DNA of 64,000 nt from Dyella flagellata (GCF_030160275.1 NZ_BSOA01000048.1:124001-188000); one strand, 5' to 3'. Positions 1 to 9,188 are shown, counted from the stretch's first letter. A program made the numbers and translations. The notes: generated from the sequence alone by a model not told the origin.

Positions 1-130
1 CCCTACACGCAAGAAACTGCGCTTCATCGCGTGATGAAGACTGGCTGCACAACGGGTTCGCCTTATTTAGACTTGCCTGTGGCGCTGACCGGATCGGCAG
101 CTCCGATCCAAAACATCTCTGGGGACAATC

Positions 131-502
131 ATGTCATTGCGTTTTGCCTCTTTGCTGCTCGTCGCCGGTGCGACGGCAGCCCTCGCCGGTTGCGTGGTGG
201 AACAGCCGGCCCCGCGTCCGCACCGCGTTGTGTATGTCGCACAGCCGGCACCGCCCCCGCCGCCGCAAGTGGTGGAAGTGATCGCGCCGCAGCCGCCGCC
301 GGTGACGGTGATCGAGGAAGTGCCGCCGCCGCGCCGCGGCTATGTCTGGGCGCACGCTTACTGGCATTGGAACGGCGCTCAATACGTGGCTGTGCGCGGC
401 CATTGGGAAGCGGTGCGCCCGGGCTACCACTACGTGCATCCGCATTGGGAACAGCATCCGGATGGCTGGCATCTGCGCGTAGGTGTGTGGGTTCAAGGAT
501 AA
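131..502 (+). CDS. Small Trp/Tyr-rich lipoprotein with YXWGXW-type repeats
   Basis: A 123-residue protein with a lipoprotein signal peptide: a hydrophobic stretch at residues 5-19 and the lipobox LAGC with Cys21. Residues 23-70 are Pro/Val-rich. Residues about 70-120 are rich in Trp, Tyr and His (WAHAYWHWNG, GHWEAV, HPHWEQH), the pattern of the YXWGXW repeat family found in small envelope lipoproteins of Proteobacteria. The molecular function of that family is unknown to me. The ATG is preceded by GGGGA with suitable spacing, and a hairpin terminator follows the stop codon, so the gene is probably monocistronic. The lipoprotein call is firm; the repeat-family call is from motif appearance. 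Confidence 0.8.
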   Translation: MSLRFASLLLVAGATAALAGCVVEQPAPRPHRVVYVAQPAPPPPPQVVEVIAPQPPPVTVIEEVPPPRRGYVWAHAYWHWNGAQYVAVRGHWEAVRPGYHYVHPHWEQHPDGWHLRVGVWVQG

Positions 503-526
503 ACACACCGCTTACATGTGCATCAG

Positions 527-556
527 GAAAAGCCTCGCCGCGTGCGGGGCTTTTCT
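527..556 (+). terminator. Intrinsic terminator of the small lipoprotein gene
   Basis: An inverted repeat GAAAAGCC / GGCTTTTC encloses a GC-rich loop 25 bases after the stop codon and ends in a T-rich run. Confidence 0.7.
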
Positions 557-620
557 TTGCTGCGATGCGAAAGCGCTGACTTTGCGGCTCGTAATACAAT
601 TATTGGGATAACTCACTCAC

Positions 621-639
621 CCCAGCGCCCTGCTGGGGT
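621..639 (+). other. Hairpin in the leucine dehydrogenase leader
   Basis: CCCCAG and CTGGGG form a 6-bp stem with a 7-nt loop inside the roughly 130-nt untranslated stretch before leucine dehydrogenase. It is followed by TTTGAGTTT, so it could be a weak terminator or attenuator. A TACAAT hexamer at 595-600 is a plausible -10 box for this gene, but I see no good -35. No function is established. Confidence 0.3.
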
Positions 640-732
640 TTGAGTTTCAGGCGTCAGGTCCTTGGCGGGGCCAACGCTTTTCCCTACACAGTGCCGTCCC
701 CAAGCACCGTCCGACGCGGAGTCCACGTTCCA

Positions 733-1836
733 ATGATTTTCGAAACCATCGCTAAAACAGGCCACGAAGAAGTCGTCTTCTGCCACAACAAAGACGCCGG
801 CCTGAAAGCCATCATTGCGATCCACAACACGGTGCTGGGCCCGGCACTGGGCGGCCTGCGCATGTGGCCGTACAAGACCGAGCAAGACGCAGTGAACGAC
901 GTGCTGCGCCTGTCGCGCGGCATGACCTACAAGAACGCGGTGGCCGGCCTGAACCTGGGCGGCGGCAAGGCGGTGATCATCGGTGATCCGTCGAAGGACA
1001 AGTCCGAAGCGCTGTTCCGCGCCTTCGGCCGTTTCGTCAACTCGCTCAACGGCCGCTACATCACGGCCGAAGACGTGGGCATCGACGTGAACGACATGGA
1101 ATATGTGTTCCGCGAAACCGAATACGTCACCGGCGTGCACCAGGTGCACGGCGGCTCGGGCGACCCCTCGCCGTTCACCGCGTTCGGCACGCTGCAAGGC
1201 CTGATGGCCGCGCTGAACTTCAAGCACGGCAATGAAGACGTGGGCAAGTACAGCTACGCCGTGCAGGGCGCCGGCCACGTGGGCAGCGAGTTCATCAAGC
1301 TGCTGCGCGAACAGGGCGCGAAGGTGTTCGTCACCGACATCAACAAGGATGCGGTGCAGCGCTGCGTGGACGAACTGGGCTGCGAAGCGGTGGGCCTGGA
1401 CGAAATCTACGACGTCGACGCCGACGTGTACTCGCCCTGCGCTCTGGGCGGCACGGTGAACGAGCAAACCATCGACCGCATCAAGGCCAAGATCATCTGC
1501 GGCGCGGCCAACAACCAGCTCGCCAACGACAGTATCGGTGAAGAACTGCAGCGCCGCGGCGTGTTGTACGCACCCGATTACGCCGTCAACGCCGGTGGCG
1601 TGATGAACGTGTCGCTGGAAATCGATGGCTACAACCGCGAACGCGCCATGCGCATGATGCGCACCATTTACTACAACCTGGGCCGCATCTTCGAGATCAG
1701 CAAGACGCAGGGCGTGCCGACCTACAAGGCCGCCGACCGCCTGGCCGAAGAGCGCATCGAATCCATCGGCAAGATCAAGCTGCCGCACATGGGCAATGGC
1801 GCGCCGCGCTTTGCCGGTCGCATGCGCGGGCAGTAA
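733..1836 (+). CDS. Leucine dehydrogenase (Glu/Leu/Phe/Val dehydrogenase family)
   Basis: A 367-residue NAD-dependent amino-acid dehydrogenase that would interconvert leucine, isoleucine and valine with their 2-oxo acids. Its length matches leucine dehydrogenases (about 360) rather than glutamate dehydrogenases (about 420-450). The N-terminal catalytic domain carries the family motif GGGKAVIIGDP with catalytic Lys79 and the substrate-side Lys67 in MTYKNAVAG. The C-terminal Rossmann domain starts at GAGHVGSE. I chose the ATG at 733, with GGAG at 718-721, over an upstream in-frame start at 640, because the family N-terminus begins with this short MIFE segment. Several leucine catabolic genes lie 16-40 kb downstream, which gives the product an obvious use. 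Confidence 0.9.
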   Translation: MIFETIAKTGHEEVVFCHNKDAGLKAIIAIHNTVLGPALGGLRMWPYKTEQDAVNDVLRLSRGMTYKNAVAGLNLGGGKAVIIGDPSKDKSEALFRAFGRFVNSLNGRYITAEDVGIDVNDMEYVFRETEYVTGVHQVHGGSGDPSPFTAFGTLQGLMAALNFKHGNEDVGKYSYAVQGAGHVGSEFIKLLREQGAKVFVTDINKDAVQRCVDELGCEAVGLDEIYDVDADVYSPCALGGTVNEQTIDRIKAKIICGAANNQLANDSIGEELQRRGVLYAPDYAVNAGGVMNVSLEIDGYNRERAMRMMRTIYYNLGRIFEISKTQGVPTYKAADRLAEERIESIGKIKLPHMGNGAPRFAGRMRGQ

Positions 1837-1855
1837 TCGCCGCCAATGTGTGACG

Positions 1856-1887
1856 AAAAAGCCGCCGGGCAACCGGCGGCTTTTTTC
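1856..1887 (+). terminator. Intrinsic terminator after leucine dehydrogenase
   Basis: A perfect 8-bp stem (GCCGCCGG / CCGGCGGC) with a GCAA loop, followed by six T residues. The preceding A-run means it may also work for the convergent TPR gene. Confidence 0.9.
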
Positions 1888-1899
1888 ATGATACGGCGA

Positions 1900-3528
1900 T
1901 CATCGCGCAGTAGCCGTTGGACTGAGTGCCCGCAATGACTGCATTTCCGCGACCGATTCCTGTTGGGCAGGATCGTTGCCGAATCGCGCGACAAAGTCGG
2001 AGATGGTCCGATCCAACCCCTTGCGAGGCTGGGCTTGCTCGACCTTGGCGCGAAGCAACCACCCGCGTGGATCTTCGGGATGAAGCTGGACCATGCGATT
2101 GGCCAATACCCACGCCTTGTCCCAATCATGCAGGATGAAGGCATAAAGATTGCCCAACTGCAGCAATCCCCAGGTGTCATCCGGATTGATCCGGATAGCT
2201 TGTTCGTAATCTTGAACCGCACGGTCGCTCTGACTCAGCGCCTGATAGACGAAGCCACGCACTTCGTAACTGTTTTCGTCTTGCGGCGCCATGGCCACCA
2301 GCGCATTTCCTTCTGCCAAGGCCCAATCCGCCTGCCCAAGCCCAGGCAAGTCAAACGCGCGCCCTTGGCGATGCTCTAGCTGAGTGGGATCGAAGCGTAG
2401 AAGCTCGGAACGATAAATCACTGATAGGTCGGCTCGATTGCGGTGATGCGCGCCCCAGCCAGCGCTCATGAACATGCCGACCGTCCCCGGCTCCGCAAAC
2501 AGATGCTGGTAAATGTCGTCCTCCTGCTCCCGGCTGCAGGGACAGTTTTCCACATAGGCGTCGCCGCCCTTGCTTTCGGAAAGCAGCAGCAACAACAGGG
2601 GATTGTCTTTGGCATGACGCTGAGCAGCGGCGACGACGCCTTGTACTTGCGGCACACTACCGCCCCACTTGGGCTGCGACATCCAGGCCAGGCGCGCGTA
2701 GATCGGATAATTTGCCGGGTCGGCCGCCAAGCCCCGCTTCACGGCACTCATCCCATACCCAGGATCGCTGCCTAGCATCGCTACATAAAGCATGCCTGCG
2801 TACGCGGGGCTAAGCTGCGGATCGAGCTTCACCGCTGCATCCAGATCGGTCCGTGCCTGCTGCAGCAGGCGACCCATCGATTCGAATTGCTCTTGCGAGG
2901 TTTTATAGGCGTATTCACTGCCTCGAGCCGACTGGGCCATCACCACATATGACAGGCCGCTGGCAGCCAGGGCAAAGGGGCTCTGCGGCGATTGGCGCTT
3001 CCAAGCATCCACGAGTGCGCGGGTAGCCGGCGAAGCTACCGCGAAATCGATATTGAAGGTGCGATCCAGCGCCGATTGCGCACCGGGCTGCGTAAGCTGC
3101 GCATGCAATATTTCGGCACAGCGACGGTCCAGCTCGGCAGCATGGCCTGCCTGAATCAATCGGCGCACCTCATCGGGTTTGATCAGCGCATCAAGCTGAT
3201 AGTGGCAATAGGCATCCGTCACGGCTTTGGACCAATGCAGGCCCGGGGGATCTGGATAGGCAAGGCATCGCTGCAAGGGATCGGCGATCGCCTCGGCGCT
3301 TCTGGCCTCGGTCAGGAACTGCCGGAACTGCTCCTGCGTAAACGGAGGCTGATAGGGCTTGATCGGCGGTCGATAGAGCGGCGCGGGGCGCAGCGGCAGC
3401 CGGTGTGCAACCGAGGCGACCGGCGGGCGCGCCGTCATCTGCCCTAGCCGAAAGGCAAAAAAGTCGATCAAGCCGACCGCCGCAACAGCCACCAGCAAAA
3501 GCAAGAGCCAACGCCCACGCGCAGTCAT
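1900..3528 (-). CDS. Membrane-anchored TPR-repeat protein of unknown function
   Basis: A 542-residue protein with a short basic N-terminus (MTARGR) and one hydrophobic segment at about residues 7-28, probably a signal anchor placing the rest in the periplasm. The central part is mostly helical and contains two close cysteines (ENCPCSRE). The C-terminal third has tetratricopeptide-like repeats (for example QALSQSDRAVQDYEQAIRIN). I chose the ATG at 3528, with AGGGA 11 bases upstream, over an in-frame start 19 codons earlier. It points away from the aryl-polyene operon and ends at the leucine dehydrogenase terminator. No specific function can be assigned. Confidence 0.75.
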   Translation of the reverse strand: MTARGRWLLLLLVAVAAVGLIDFFAFRLGQMTARPPVASVAHRLPLRPAPLYRPPIKPYQPPFTQEQFRQFLTEARSAEAIADPLQRCLAYPDPPGLHWSKAVTDAYCHYQLDALIKPDEVRRLIQAGHAAELDRRCAEILHAQLTQPGAQSALDRTFNIDFAVASPATRALVDAWKRQSPQSPFALAASGLSYVVMAQSARGSEYAYKTSQEQFESMGRLLQQARTDLDAAVKLDPQLSPAYAGMLYVAMLGSDPGYGMSAVKRGLAADPANYPIYARLAWMSQPKWGGSVPQVQGVVAAAQRHAKDNPLLLLLLSESKGGDAYVENCPCSREQEDDIYQHLFAEPGTVGMFMSAGWGAHHRNRADLSVIYRSELLRFDPTQLEHRQGRAFDLPGLGQADWALAEGNALVAMAPQDENSYEVRGFVYQALSQSDRAVQDYEQAIRINPDDTWGLLQLGNLYAFILHDWDKAWVLANRMVQLHPEDPRGWLLRAKVEQAQPRKGLDRTISDFVARFGNDPAQQESVAEMQSLRALSPTATAR

Positions 3529-3668
3529 GTCATGGATTCCCTGTTGATGCGCGCAAAGATCGCATGGCCCTGGGCATAGCGACAACCATTCGTGCCGCGC
3601 CCGATCTGGAAAATTACACCATGCAGTTTTGAAATTATCGGCGCGCCACGACCCCGCGATTCAGCCGC

Positions 3669-3701
3669 TTGACGGCGGGAAGCCGGCAGTTCTGCTAGAA
3701 T
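3669..3701 (+). promoter_or_regulatory. Candidate promoter for the aryl-polyene operon
   Basis: TGCTAGAAT at 3693-3701 reads as an extended -10 box. TTGACG at 3669-3674 resembles a -35 box, but the spacing of 21 bases is longer than optimal, so the extended -10 is the stronger signal. It lies about 180 bases upstream of the first acyl carrier protein gene and is the only good candidate in that gap. Confidence 0.4.
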
Positions 3702-3882
3702 TTTCCGCGTCCGTGGCGCGCTAAGGCATTGTCGCCATGGGCAAAAAAGGTTTCAGGGGAACCCGCTGCGCGGGTTAGGAAAAAATCGACGCCTGGTTCG
3801 GCCCTATCCCGCTGCAGTGTGCGAGCACTCGGCCGATAAGGGCCACGGACAGGCATGCATGGCCGCAAGCAGGTTGGTGTGT
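3702..3882 (+). other. Long 5' leader of the aryl-polyene operon
   Basis: About 180 bases separate the candidate promoter from the first acyl carrier protein. The stretch holds a 13-codon ORF at 3737-3778 (MGKKGFRGTRCAG). The end of that ORF overlaps a 6-bp hairpin, ACCCGC-TGC-GCGGGT, at 3761-3775. No oligo-T run follows, so it is not a terminator. Whether the small ORF is translated cannot be judged from sequence alone. Confidence 0.3.
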
Positions 3883-4152
3883 ATGAACGCAATGTTGAAA
3901 ACCGGGATCAGTGACGAGGACATCCTGTCCAGGCTCAAGGACGTGCTGCGCGAAATGTTCGAGATCGACCCTGCCCGGGTCACCCCCGACACGCACCTGT
4001 TCACCGAGCTGGAACTGGACAGCATCGATGCCGTGGACCTCGCCATCCAGGTGCAGGACATGACCGGCATGCGCATCAAGCCCGAGGATTTCAAAACCGT
4101 GCGCACGGTGGGCGATGTAGTCGCCGCCGTGCGTGCGCTGCTAACGCGCTGA
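3883..4152 (+). CDS. Acyl carrier protein 1 of the aryl-polyene cluster
   Basis: An 89-residue acyl carrier protein. The phosphopantetheine attachment motif is ELDSIDAVD with Ser47, and the predicted fold is a four-helix bundle of normal ACP length. It would tether the growing polyene chain. I chose the ATG at 3883 because upstream in-frame ATGs would add an unconserved 14-22 residue extension. It is the first gene of a run in which nearly all neighbours overlap or abut. In the E. coli-type ape and Xanthomonas xan clusters, a comparable ACP stands beside the glycosyltransferase/LolA/exporter genes. Confidence 0.9.
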   Translation: MNAMLKTGISDEDILSRLKDVLREMFEIDPARVTPDTHLFTELELDSIDAVDLAIQVQDMTGMRIKPEDFKTVRTVGDVVAAVRALLTR

Positions 4153-4161
4153 ACGTAGGCC

Positions 4162-4941
4162 ATGCCGTTCGCGCCAACCGCCGCCGCGGGAGCTTTCCAT
4201 CCCTGCGCGCTGATTCCCATCTACAACCACAAGGACACCATCGCGAGCACGGTCGCGGCGCTGCGCGCGCATGGCTTGCCCGTGGTGATCGTGGATGACG
4301 GCAGCGACGAAGCCACGCGGGCGGTGCTCGATGGCCTGGTTTCGCCCGAGGTACGGCTGATCCGGCTGCTGCGCAACGGCGGCAAGGGGCGCGCGATCAC
4401 CTCCGGCCTGATCGCGGCGCGCGATGCCGGTTACTCCCATGCCCTGCAGATCGATGCGGACGGCCAGCATGACGTGGCGGACGTGCCGCGATTCCTGGCC
4501 GAGGGCCGCGCCCGGCCCAAGGCACTGATCTGCGGCCAGCCGATCTACGACGACAGCGTACCGCGCGCCCGGCTATATGGACGCTACGTCACGCATGTAT
4601 GCGTGTGGCTGGAAACGCTGTCGTTCATGCTGCGTGATTCGATGTGCGGCTACCGTCTGTACCCGCTGGAAGCAACGTGTGCCGAGATCGATCGCGCGCC
4701 CCTGCCCGCGCGCATGGATTTCGATACCGAGGTGGCGGTACGCCTCATCTGGCGTGGTGTACCAGTGCGCAATCTGCCAACCCGGGTGGTGTACCCGGAA
4801 AACGGCCTGTCCCATTTCCACATGCTGCACGACAATCTGCGCATTTCCGCCATGCATACACGGCTATTGCTGGGGATGCTGCTGCGGGCGCCGGTGCTGT
4901 TGTGGCGTAAGCGGAAGAGGAGCGCTGCATGTCCTGCATGA
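4162..4941 (+). CDS. Family 2 glycosyltransferase of the aryl-polyene cluster
   Basis: A 259-residue GT-A fold glycosyltransferase. The N-terminus has the family 2 start (LIPIYNHKDTI), then VVIVDDGSDE as first nucleotide-sugar-binding acidic motif, RNGGKGRAI, and the metal-binding QIDADGQHD motif (DXD). It resembles dolichyl-phosphate mannose/glucose synthase-like enzymes. In aryl-polyene clusters the GT2 protein is thought to help attach the finished pigment to its membrane anchor. It starts 9 bases after the ACP stop codon and overlaps the next gene by 13 bases. Confidence 0.88.
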   Translation: MPFAPTAAAGAFHPCALIPIYNHKDTIASTVAALRAHGLPVVIVDDGSDEATRAVLDGLVSPEVRLIRLLRNGGKGRAITSGLIAARDAGYSHALQIDADGQHDVADVPRFLAEGRARPKALICGQPIYDDSVPRARLYGRYVTHVCVWLETLSFMLRDSMCGYRLYPLEATCAEIDRAPLPARMDFDTEVAVRLIWRGVPVRNLPTRVVYPENGLSHFHMLHDNLRISAMHTRLLLGMLLRAPVLLWRKRKRSAACPA

Positions 4942-5576
4942 CTCACCATCCCCGCGGCCTGCTGAACAGGTTCGCCGGATGCGCCCTACTCGTGTTGCTG
5001 CTTGTTTGCTGTAGCGCCCATGCGCAAAACACGGATCTGCTCCACTCGATCATCGATCGGCTCAGCCAGCACAGCGCCGTCCGCGCCAGTTTCACCCAGC
5101 AACGCCAAAGCCCGGCCCTGACCCAGGCGCAATCCAGCAGCGGCCAGCTGCTGTTCGTCACCGGCCACGGCATGCTCTGGCAAGTAAAGCAGCCGTATCA
5201 GCAAACGCTAGCGCTGACTGGATCGCGCACGATGCGCATTGATGCCGACGGTCATATGCAGCCGGTGCGGAGCGAACGCGGTATCAACCAGATCTCGCAG
5301 ATGCTGCAGGGCATGCTGACCGGGCAGCTCGACGCCGTGACGCGTCAGTTCGACGTGCAGGCGGATGGCAGCGCAGCGCAGTGGAGTCTGCACTTCACGC
5401 CCAGGCAATCGCGGATGGCGCAAGTATTGCGCGGCATCCAGCTCGACGGTGGCAACTACCTGCAACGCATCCGCATCATCATGCAGGATGGCACGCAAAC
5501 CGATATCCAGATGACCGATACCCACGACGCCGGCCCGTTGAGCGCGCTGGAAAAGCACGCGCTCGACGTGCCATGA
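4929..5576 (+). CDS. LolA-like periplasmic carrier of the aryl-polyene cluster
   Basis: A 215-residue exported protein with a signal peptide (hydrophobic core ALLVLLLVCC, cleavage near AHAQ). The mature part fits the LolA-like fold: an early HSAVRASFTQQRQ region, then SGQLLFVTGHGMLWQVKQP, typical of LolA-family proteins in polyene clusters. It would shuttle the lipid-linked pigment or a precursor across the periplasm, next to the MMPL exporter. The start is fixed by a strong ribosome-binding site, AGAGGAG at 4916-4922, inside the end of the glycosyltransferase gene. The stop overlaps the next start (ATGA). Confidence 0.87.
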   Translation: MSCMTHHPRGLLNRFAGCALLVLLLVCCSAHAQNTDLLHSIIDRLSQHSAVRASFTQQRQSPALTQAQSSSGQLLFVTGHGMLWQVKQPYQQTLALTGSRTMRIDADGHMQPVRSERGINQISQMLQGMLTGQLDAVTRQFDVQADGSAAQWSLHFTPRQSRMAQVLRGIQLDGGNYLQRIRIIMQDGTQTDIQMTDTHDAGPLSALEKHALDVP

Positions 5577-7936
5577 CGCAACGGAACCTGTGGCTACGCG
5601 CGGTGGGATTCATGCTGGCGACGCTGCTGCTCGCCGTGGCTTGCGCGTGGTTGCTGTTTGGGCGTGGGCGCTCGCCGGTGCAGACCGACCTGCTGGCCAT
5701 GCTGCCGGCCACCGAGCGCAATCCGCTGGCCGAAGTCGCTGCGCAACGATTGGCCCATGCCAATGGCAATCGCGTGATCCTGCTGGCGGCGAACAAGGAT
5801 GACGAACAAGCGAAAGCAGCCGCACGCGAACTCGGGCAGTTGCTGGCCAAAGACAAGGTGTTTGCTTCGGTCACCGCCGAGTTGCCACCGTTCGATCTGC
5901 AGCAGCTGTTTGCGCCGTATCTGCAGCACCGCTTTAGCCTGCTGACTGAAGCGGATCGCCAGGCGCTCGCACAGCCCGGCTACGATCCCAGGCAAGCCCT
6001 GGCACAGCACATCAATGAGCCTTTCGTCACCGGCGTCGGCACGCGCCTGCAGGATGATCCTTTCGGCTGGCTGCAGCACTGGCTGGAACAGCAGCCGTGG
6101 AGCCGCTCGCCCTTGTTGCCGGAAGACAATCTGCTGACTGCGCATCGCGATGACGGCAGCTATGTACTGGTGACGGCGACGTTGAGCGGATCGGCGTACG
6201 ACGATGGCATCCAACGCCGTGCCTTGGCGGTACTGGATCAGGCCGAACACAGCATCGAGCACGATCACCCAGGTACTCGCGTACTGCGCACCGGCGCCTT
6301 GTTCTACGCCGCCACCGCACGGGGCGATGCGGAGCGCGACGTGCACCGGGTAGGCCTGATTTCCACGCTAGGCATCGCGCTGTTGCTGCTGCTGGTGTTC
6401 CGCTCGCCTCGCCCACTGCTGTTGGCATTTCTTTCCACCGCCATCGGTATCGTGGCGGCCACCACGGTGAGCGTGCTGGTGTTCGGCCAGATCTACCTGC
6501 TCACCCTGGTGTTCGGCGCGGCGCTGCTCGGCGAAGCGGTGGACTATTCGATTCAATATCTGACCGCACGCGCCAATGCCGGCAGCAATTGGAACCCGGG
6601 CCAGGGCTTGCGGCAGGTACGCCCTGCGCTGCTGTTGGCCTTGGGCACGTCGCTGCTGGGTTACGCCTTGTTGGGGCTGGTGCCGTTCCCGGCGCTACGG
6701 CAAATGGCGTGTTTCGCCATGGTGGGCATGGTAGTGGCCTGCTTGAGCGTGTTCTTCTTGCTGCCAGCGTTGCTACAAACACCGGCCAAGCCGCTTACCC
6801 ATGTCTCGGTTCGCGGCGCCCTGGTGTTGCAAAGTGCGATTTCCCGCTGCGTTGCTGGGCGCCGGGGTATTTTGCTGGGTGCGATGTCCTTGCTGCTGGC
6901 CCTACCGGGCTGGCTGCAAATGCATCATGACGATGATGTGCACTTGCTGATCTCGCCACCCAGCACACTGGTCGCTCAAGAGAAGCAGATTCGCGACGTG
7001 ACCGGCCTCGGCAACAGTACACAGTTCTATCTGGTGCAGGGCGCGAACGAAGAGCAGGTGCTGCAACGCGAAGAAGCGCTGGAGCAGCGCCTGCAAGCCA
7101 TGACGGATGCGGGACAGCTGCAAGGCTGGGTGGGGCTAGCGGGCATGGTGCCGTCGCTGCAGCGCCAGCAGGCCAATCAGGCGCTGATAGCGCCGCTGTT
7201 CGCTCAAGCCGGGCGCACTCACCAATGGCTGCATGAGGCCGGCTTTCGCGATGCGGATATCGACCGCTTGCTGCAGGCATGGCCCGGCACACCCCTGCAT
7301 TTGCAGGCTTGGTTGAAAACGCCGGCCGCCACGCCGTTTCGTTATCTATGGATGGGTGATGAAGCATCCGGCGGTGCTGCATCGCTGGTGTTGCCGCAGG
7401 GCGACGCTTCGAACACGGCGCTGCAACAAGCCGCGGCGAATCTACCGGGCGTGACGCTGGTGGATAAAGCCGCCGGCGTATCGCAACTGTTTGGCCGCTA
7501 CCGCCGCTACGCCAGTCTCTGGCTGCTGGCCGCCGTGCTGTTGATCGTACCGGTATTCGGCTGGCGTTATGGCTGGCGCAGCATGCCTAGCGTGCTTGCG
7601 CCGCCGGTGCTGGGTATCGGTTTTACGTTGGCGGTGCTGGGCTATCTGCATCATGCCCTCACACTGTTCCACTGGATGGCCTTGATGCTGGTGCTGGGCG
7701 TCGGTGCGAATTACGCCGTGTTCCTGCGCGAAGGCGAACCGCACGTCACGCATCGCCCGGGCGCGATGTATGCCAGCGTGCTGCTGTCCGCCGCCACCGC
7801 CCTGTTATCGTTCGGCCTGCTGGCGTTCAGTTCGATGCCCGCGCTGCAGGATTTCGGCCTTACGCTGTTGCTGGGCATCGGCTTCACCGCCTTGCTGGTG
7901 CCAGCCAGTACCGCATCACGGATTTCTTTGTCATGA
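5573..7936 (+). CDS. MMPL/RND-family exporter of the aryl-polyene cluster
   Basis: A 787-residue polytopic membrane protein. It has one N-terminal membrane span (about 8-28), a periplasmic domain, a block of spans at about 245-420, a second periplasmic domain, and a final block after about residue 635. This duplicated layout is typical of MMPL/RND permeases. The motif GEAVDYSIQYL lies in the conserved charged span. Known aryl-polyene and xanthomonadin clusters carry a comparable exporter, assigned to pigment transport to the outer membrane. I chose the ATG at 5573, which overlaps the LolA stop; an upstream in-frame start would read through the LolA gene. Confidence 0.9.
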   Translation: MTQRNLWLRAVGFMLATLLLAVACAWLLFGRGRSPVQTDLLAMLPATERNPLAEVAAQRLAHANGNRVILLAANKDDEQAKAAARELGQLLAKDKVFASVTAELPPFDLQQLFAPYLQHRFSLLTEADRQALAQPGYDPRQALAQHINEPFVTGVGTRLQDDPFGWLQHWLEQQPWSRSPLLPEDNLLTAHRDDGSYVLVTATLSGSAYDDGIQRRALAVLDQAEHSIEHDHPGTRVLRTGALFYAATARGDAERDVHRVGLISTLGIALLLLLVFRSPRPLLLAFLSTAIGIVAATTVSVLVFGQIYLLTLVFGAALLGEAVDYSIQYLTARANAGSNWNPGQGLRQVRPALLLALGTSLLGYALLGLVPFPALRQMACFAMVGMVVACLSVFFLLPALLQTPAKPLTHVSVRGALVLQSAISRCVAGRRGILLGAMSLLLALPGWLQMHHDDDVHLLISPPSTLVAQEKQIRDVTGLGNSTQFYLVQGANEEQVLQREEALEQRLQAMTDAGQLQGWVGLAGMVPSLQRQQANQALIAPLFAQAGRTHQWLHEAGFRDADIDRLLQAWPGTPLHLQAWLKTPAATPFRYLWMGDEASGGAASLVLPQGDASNTALQQAAANLPGVTLVDKAAGVSQLFGRYRRYASLWLLAAVLLIVPVFGWRYGWRSMPSVLAPPVLGIGFTLAVLGYLHHALTLFHWMALMLVLGVGANYAVFLREGEPHVTHRPGAMYASVLLSAATALLSFGLLAFSSMPALQDFGLTLLLGIGFTALLVPASTASRISLS

Positions 7937-7964
7937 ACTTAGCTTTCGCACGGAGCACGCGCCG

Positions 7965-9188
7965 ATGAAGCGTGTCGTCATCACCGGCATGGGCGGCATC
8001 ACCCCGCTAGGGCACGATTGGTCGCAGATCGAGCCGCGCCTGCGTCAGGGCCGTAACGCCGTGCGCAAGATGCCGGAGTGGAATTTCTTTGAATCGCTGA
8101 ACAGCCGGCTGGGCTGCCCGGTGGACGATTTCCAGATCCCCGACTGGCCACGCAAGCACCTGCGCTCGATGGGCCGCGTGGCGCAATTGGCCGTTGCGGC
8201 AAGCGAACGTGCGCTGCGCGATGCCGGCTTGCGGGATGATCCAAGCATCGGCGATGGACGCATGGGCGTGGCCTACGGCTCTTCCGGTGGCAGCGTGGAA
8301 CCGATCCGCGTGATGGGCCGCATGCTGGCAACCGGTTCCATGCAGGGAGTGACGGCCACCAGCTACGTGCAGATGATGGCGCACACTACCGCGGTGAATA
8401 TCGGTGTGTTTTTTGGCCTGAAGGGCCGCATCCTGCCGACCTCCAGCGCCTGCACTTCGGGCAGCCAGGCCATCGGCTACGCTTATGAGAGCATCCAGCA
8501 AGGCAAGCAGAAGCTGATGCTGTGCGGTGGCGCGGAAGAACTCTCCGGCCCCAGCGTGGCGGTCTTCGATACGCTGTTCGCTACCAGTACGCGCAACGAC
8601 GAATCCACCTTGACGCCGCGTCCATTCGACAAAGCGCGCGACGGCCTGGTGGTAGGCGAAGGCGCCGCCACCCTGGTTTTGGAAGAATACGAACACGCCC
8701 TGGCACGCGGTGCACGCATCTATGCGGAGGTCGTCGGCTTCGGCTGCAACTCCGACGGCAACCACGTGACCCAACCCACCAGCGAAACCATGGCCATGGC
8801 CATGCAGTTGGCGCTGCAGGATGCGCAGCTTGCGCCCGATGCGATCGATTACGTCAGCGCCCACGGCACCGCCACGGATCGTGGCGATGTGGCGGAAAGT
8901 CATGCCACCTCGCAGGTGCTTGGCAAGCGGGTGCCGATCAGCTCGATGAAGAGTTACGTAGGCCATACGTTAGGCGCCTGCGGCGCACTGGAATCGTGGT
9001 GGGCGCTGCAGATGATGCGCGACGGCTGGTTTGCGCCGACCATCAACCTGGTCGAGCCGGATACGGCGTGTGCGGAGCTGGATTACATCGTGAATGGGGG
9101 GCGCACGATGAGCGCGGAGTATGTGATGAACAATAACTTCGCGTTTGGCGGCATCAATACTTCGTTGATCTTCAGGGCAATGGTTTGA
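7965..9188 (+). CDS. Beta-ketoacyl-ACP synthase (FabF-like) of the aryl-polyene cluster
   Basis: A 407-residue condensing enzyme with an intact Cys-His-His active site: Cys163 in PTSSACTSGS, His300 in SAHGTATD and His334 in KSYVGHTLGA. Its length and motifs match FabF-type ketosynthases, so it should catalyse chain extension on ACP with malonyl units. It corresponds to the ApeO/ApeR class of ketosynthases. The ATG at 7965 starts the family's usual KRVVITGMG segment. It lies 28 bases after the exporter gene. Confidence 0.92.
   Translation: MKRVVITGMGGITPLGHDWSQIEPRLRQGRNAVRKMPEWNFFESLNSRLGCPVDDFQIPDWPRKHLRSMGRVAQLAVAASERALRDAGLRDDPSIGDGRMGVAYGSSGGSVEPIRVMGRMLATGSMQGVTATSYVQMMAHTTAVNIGVFFGLKGRILPTSSACTSGSQAIGYAYESIQQGKQKLMLCGGAEELSGPSVAVFDTLFATSTRNDESTLTPRPFDKARDGLVVGEGAATLVLEEYEHALARGARIYAEVVGFGCNSDGNHVTQPTSETMAMAMQLALQDAQLAPDAIDYVSAHGTATDRGDVAESHATSQVLGKRVPISSMKSYVGHTLGACGALESWWALQMMRDGWFAPTINLVEPDTACAELDYIVNGGRTMSAEYVMNNNFAFGGINTSLIFRAMV

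Noticed and set aside
613-1872. A 419-codon open frame antisense to leucine dehydrogenase
   Set aside because: It is rich in His, Ala, Val and Gly without motifs, as expected for the complement of a GC-rich gene. The sense strand encodes a well-conserved enzyme with intact catalytic residues.
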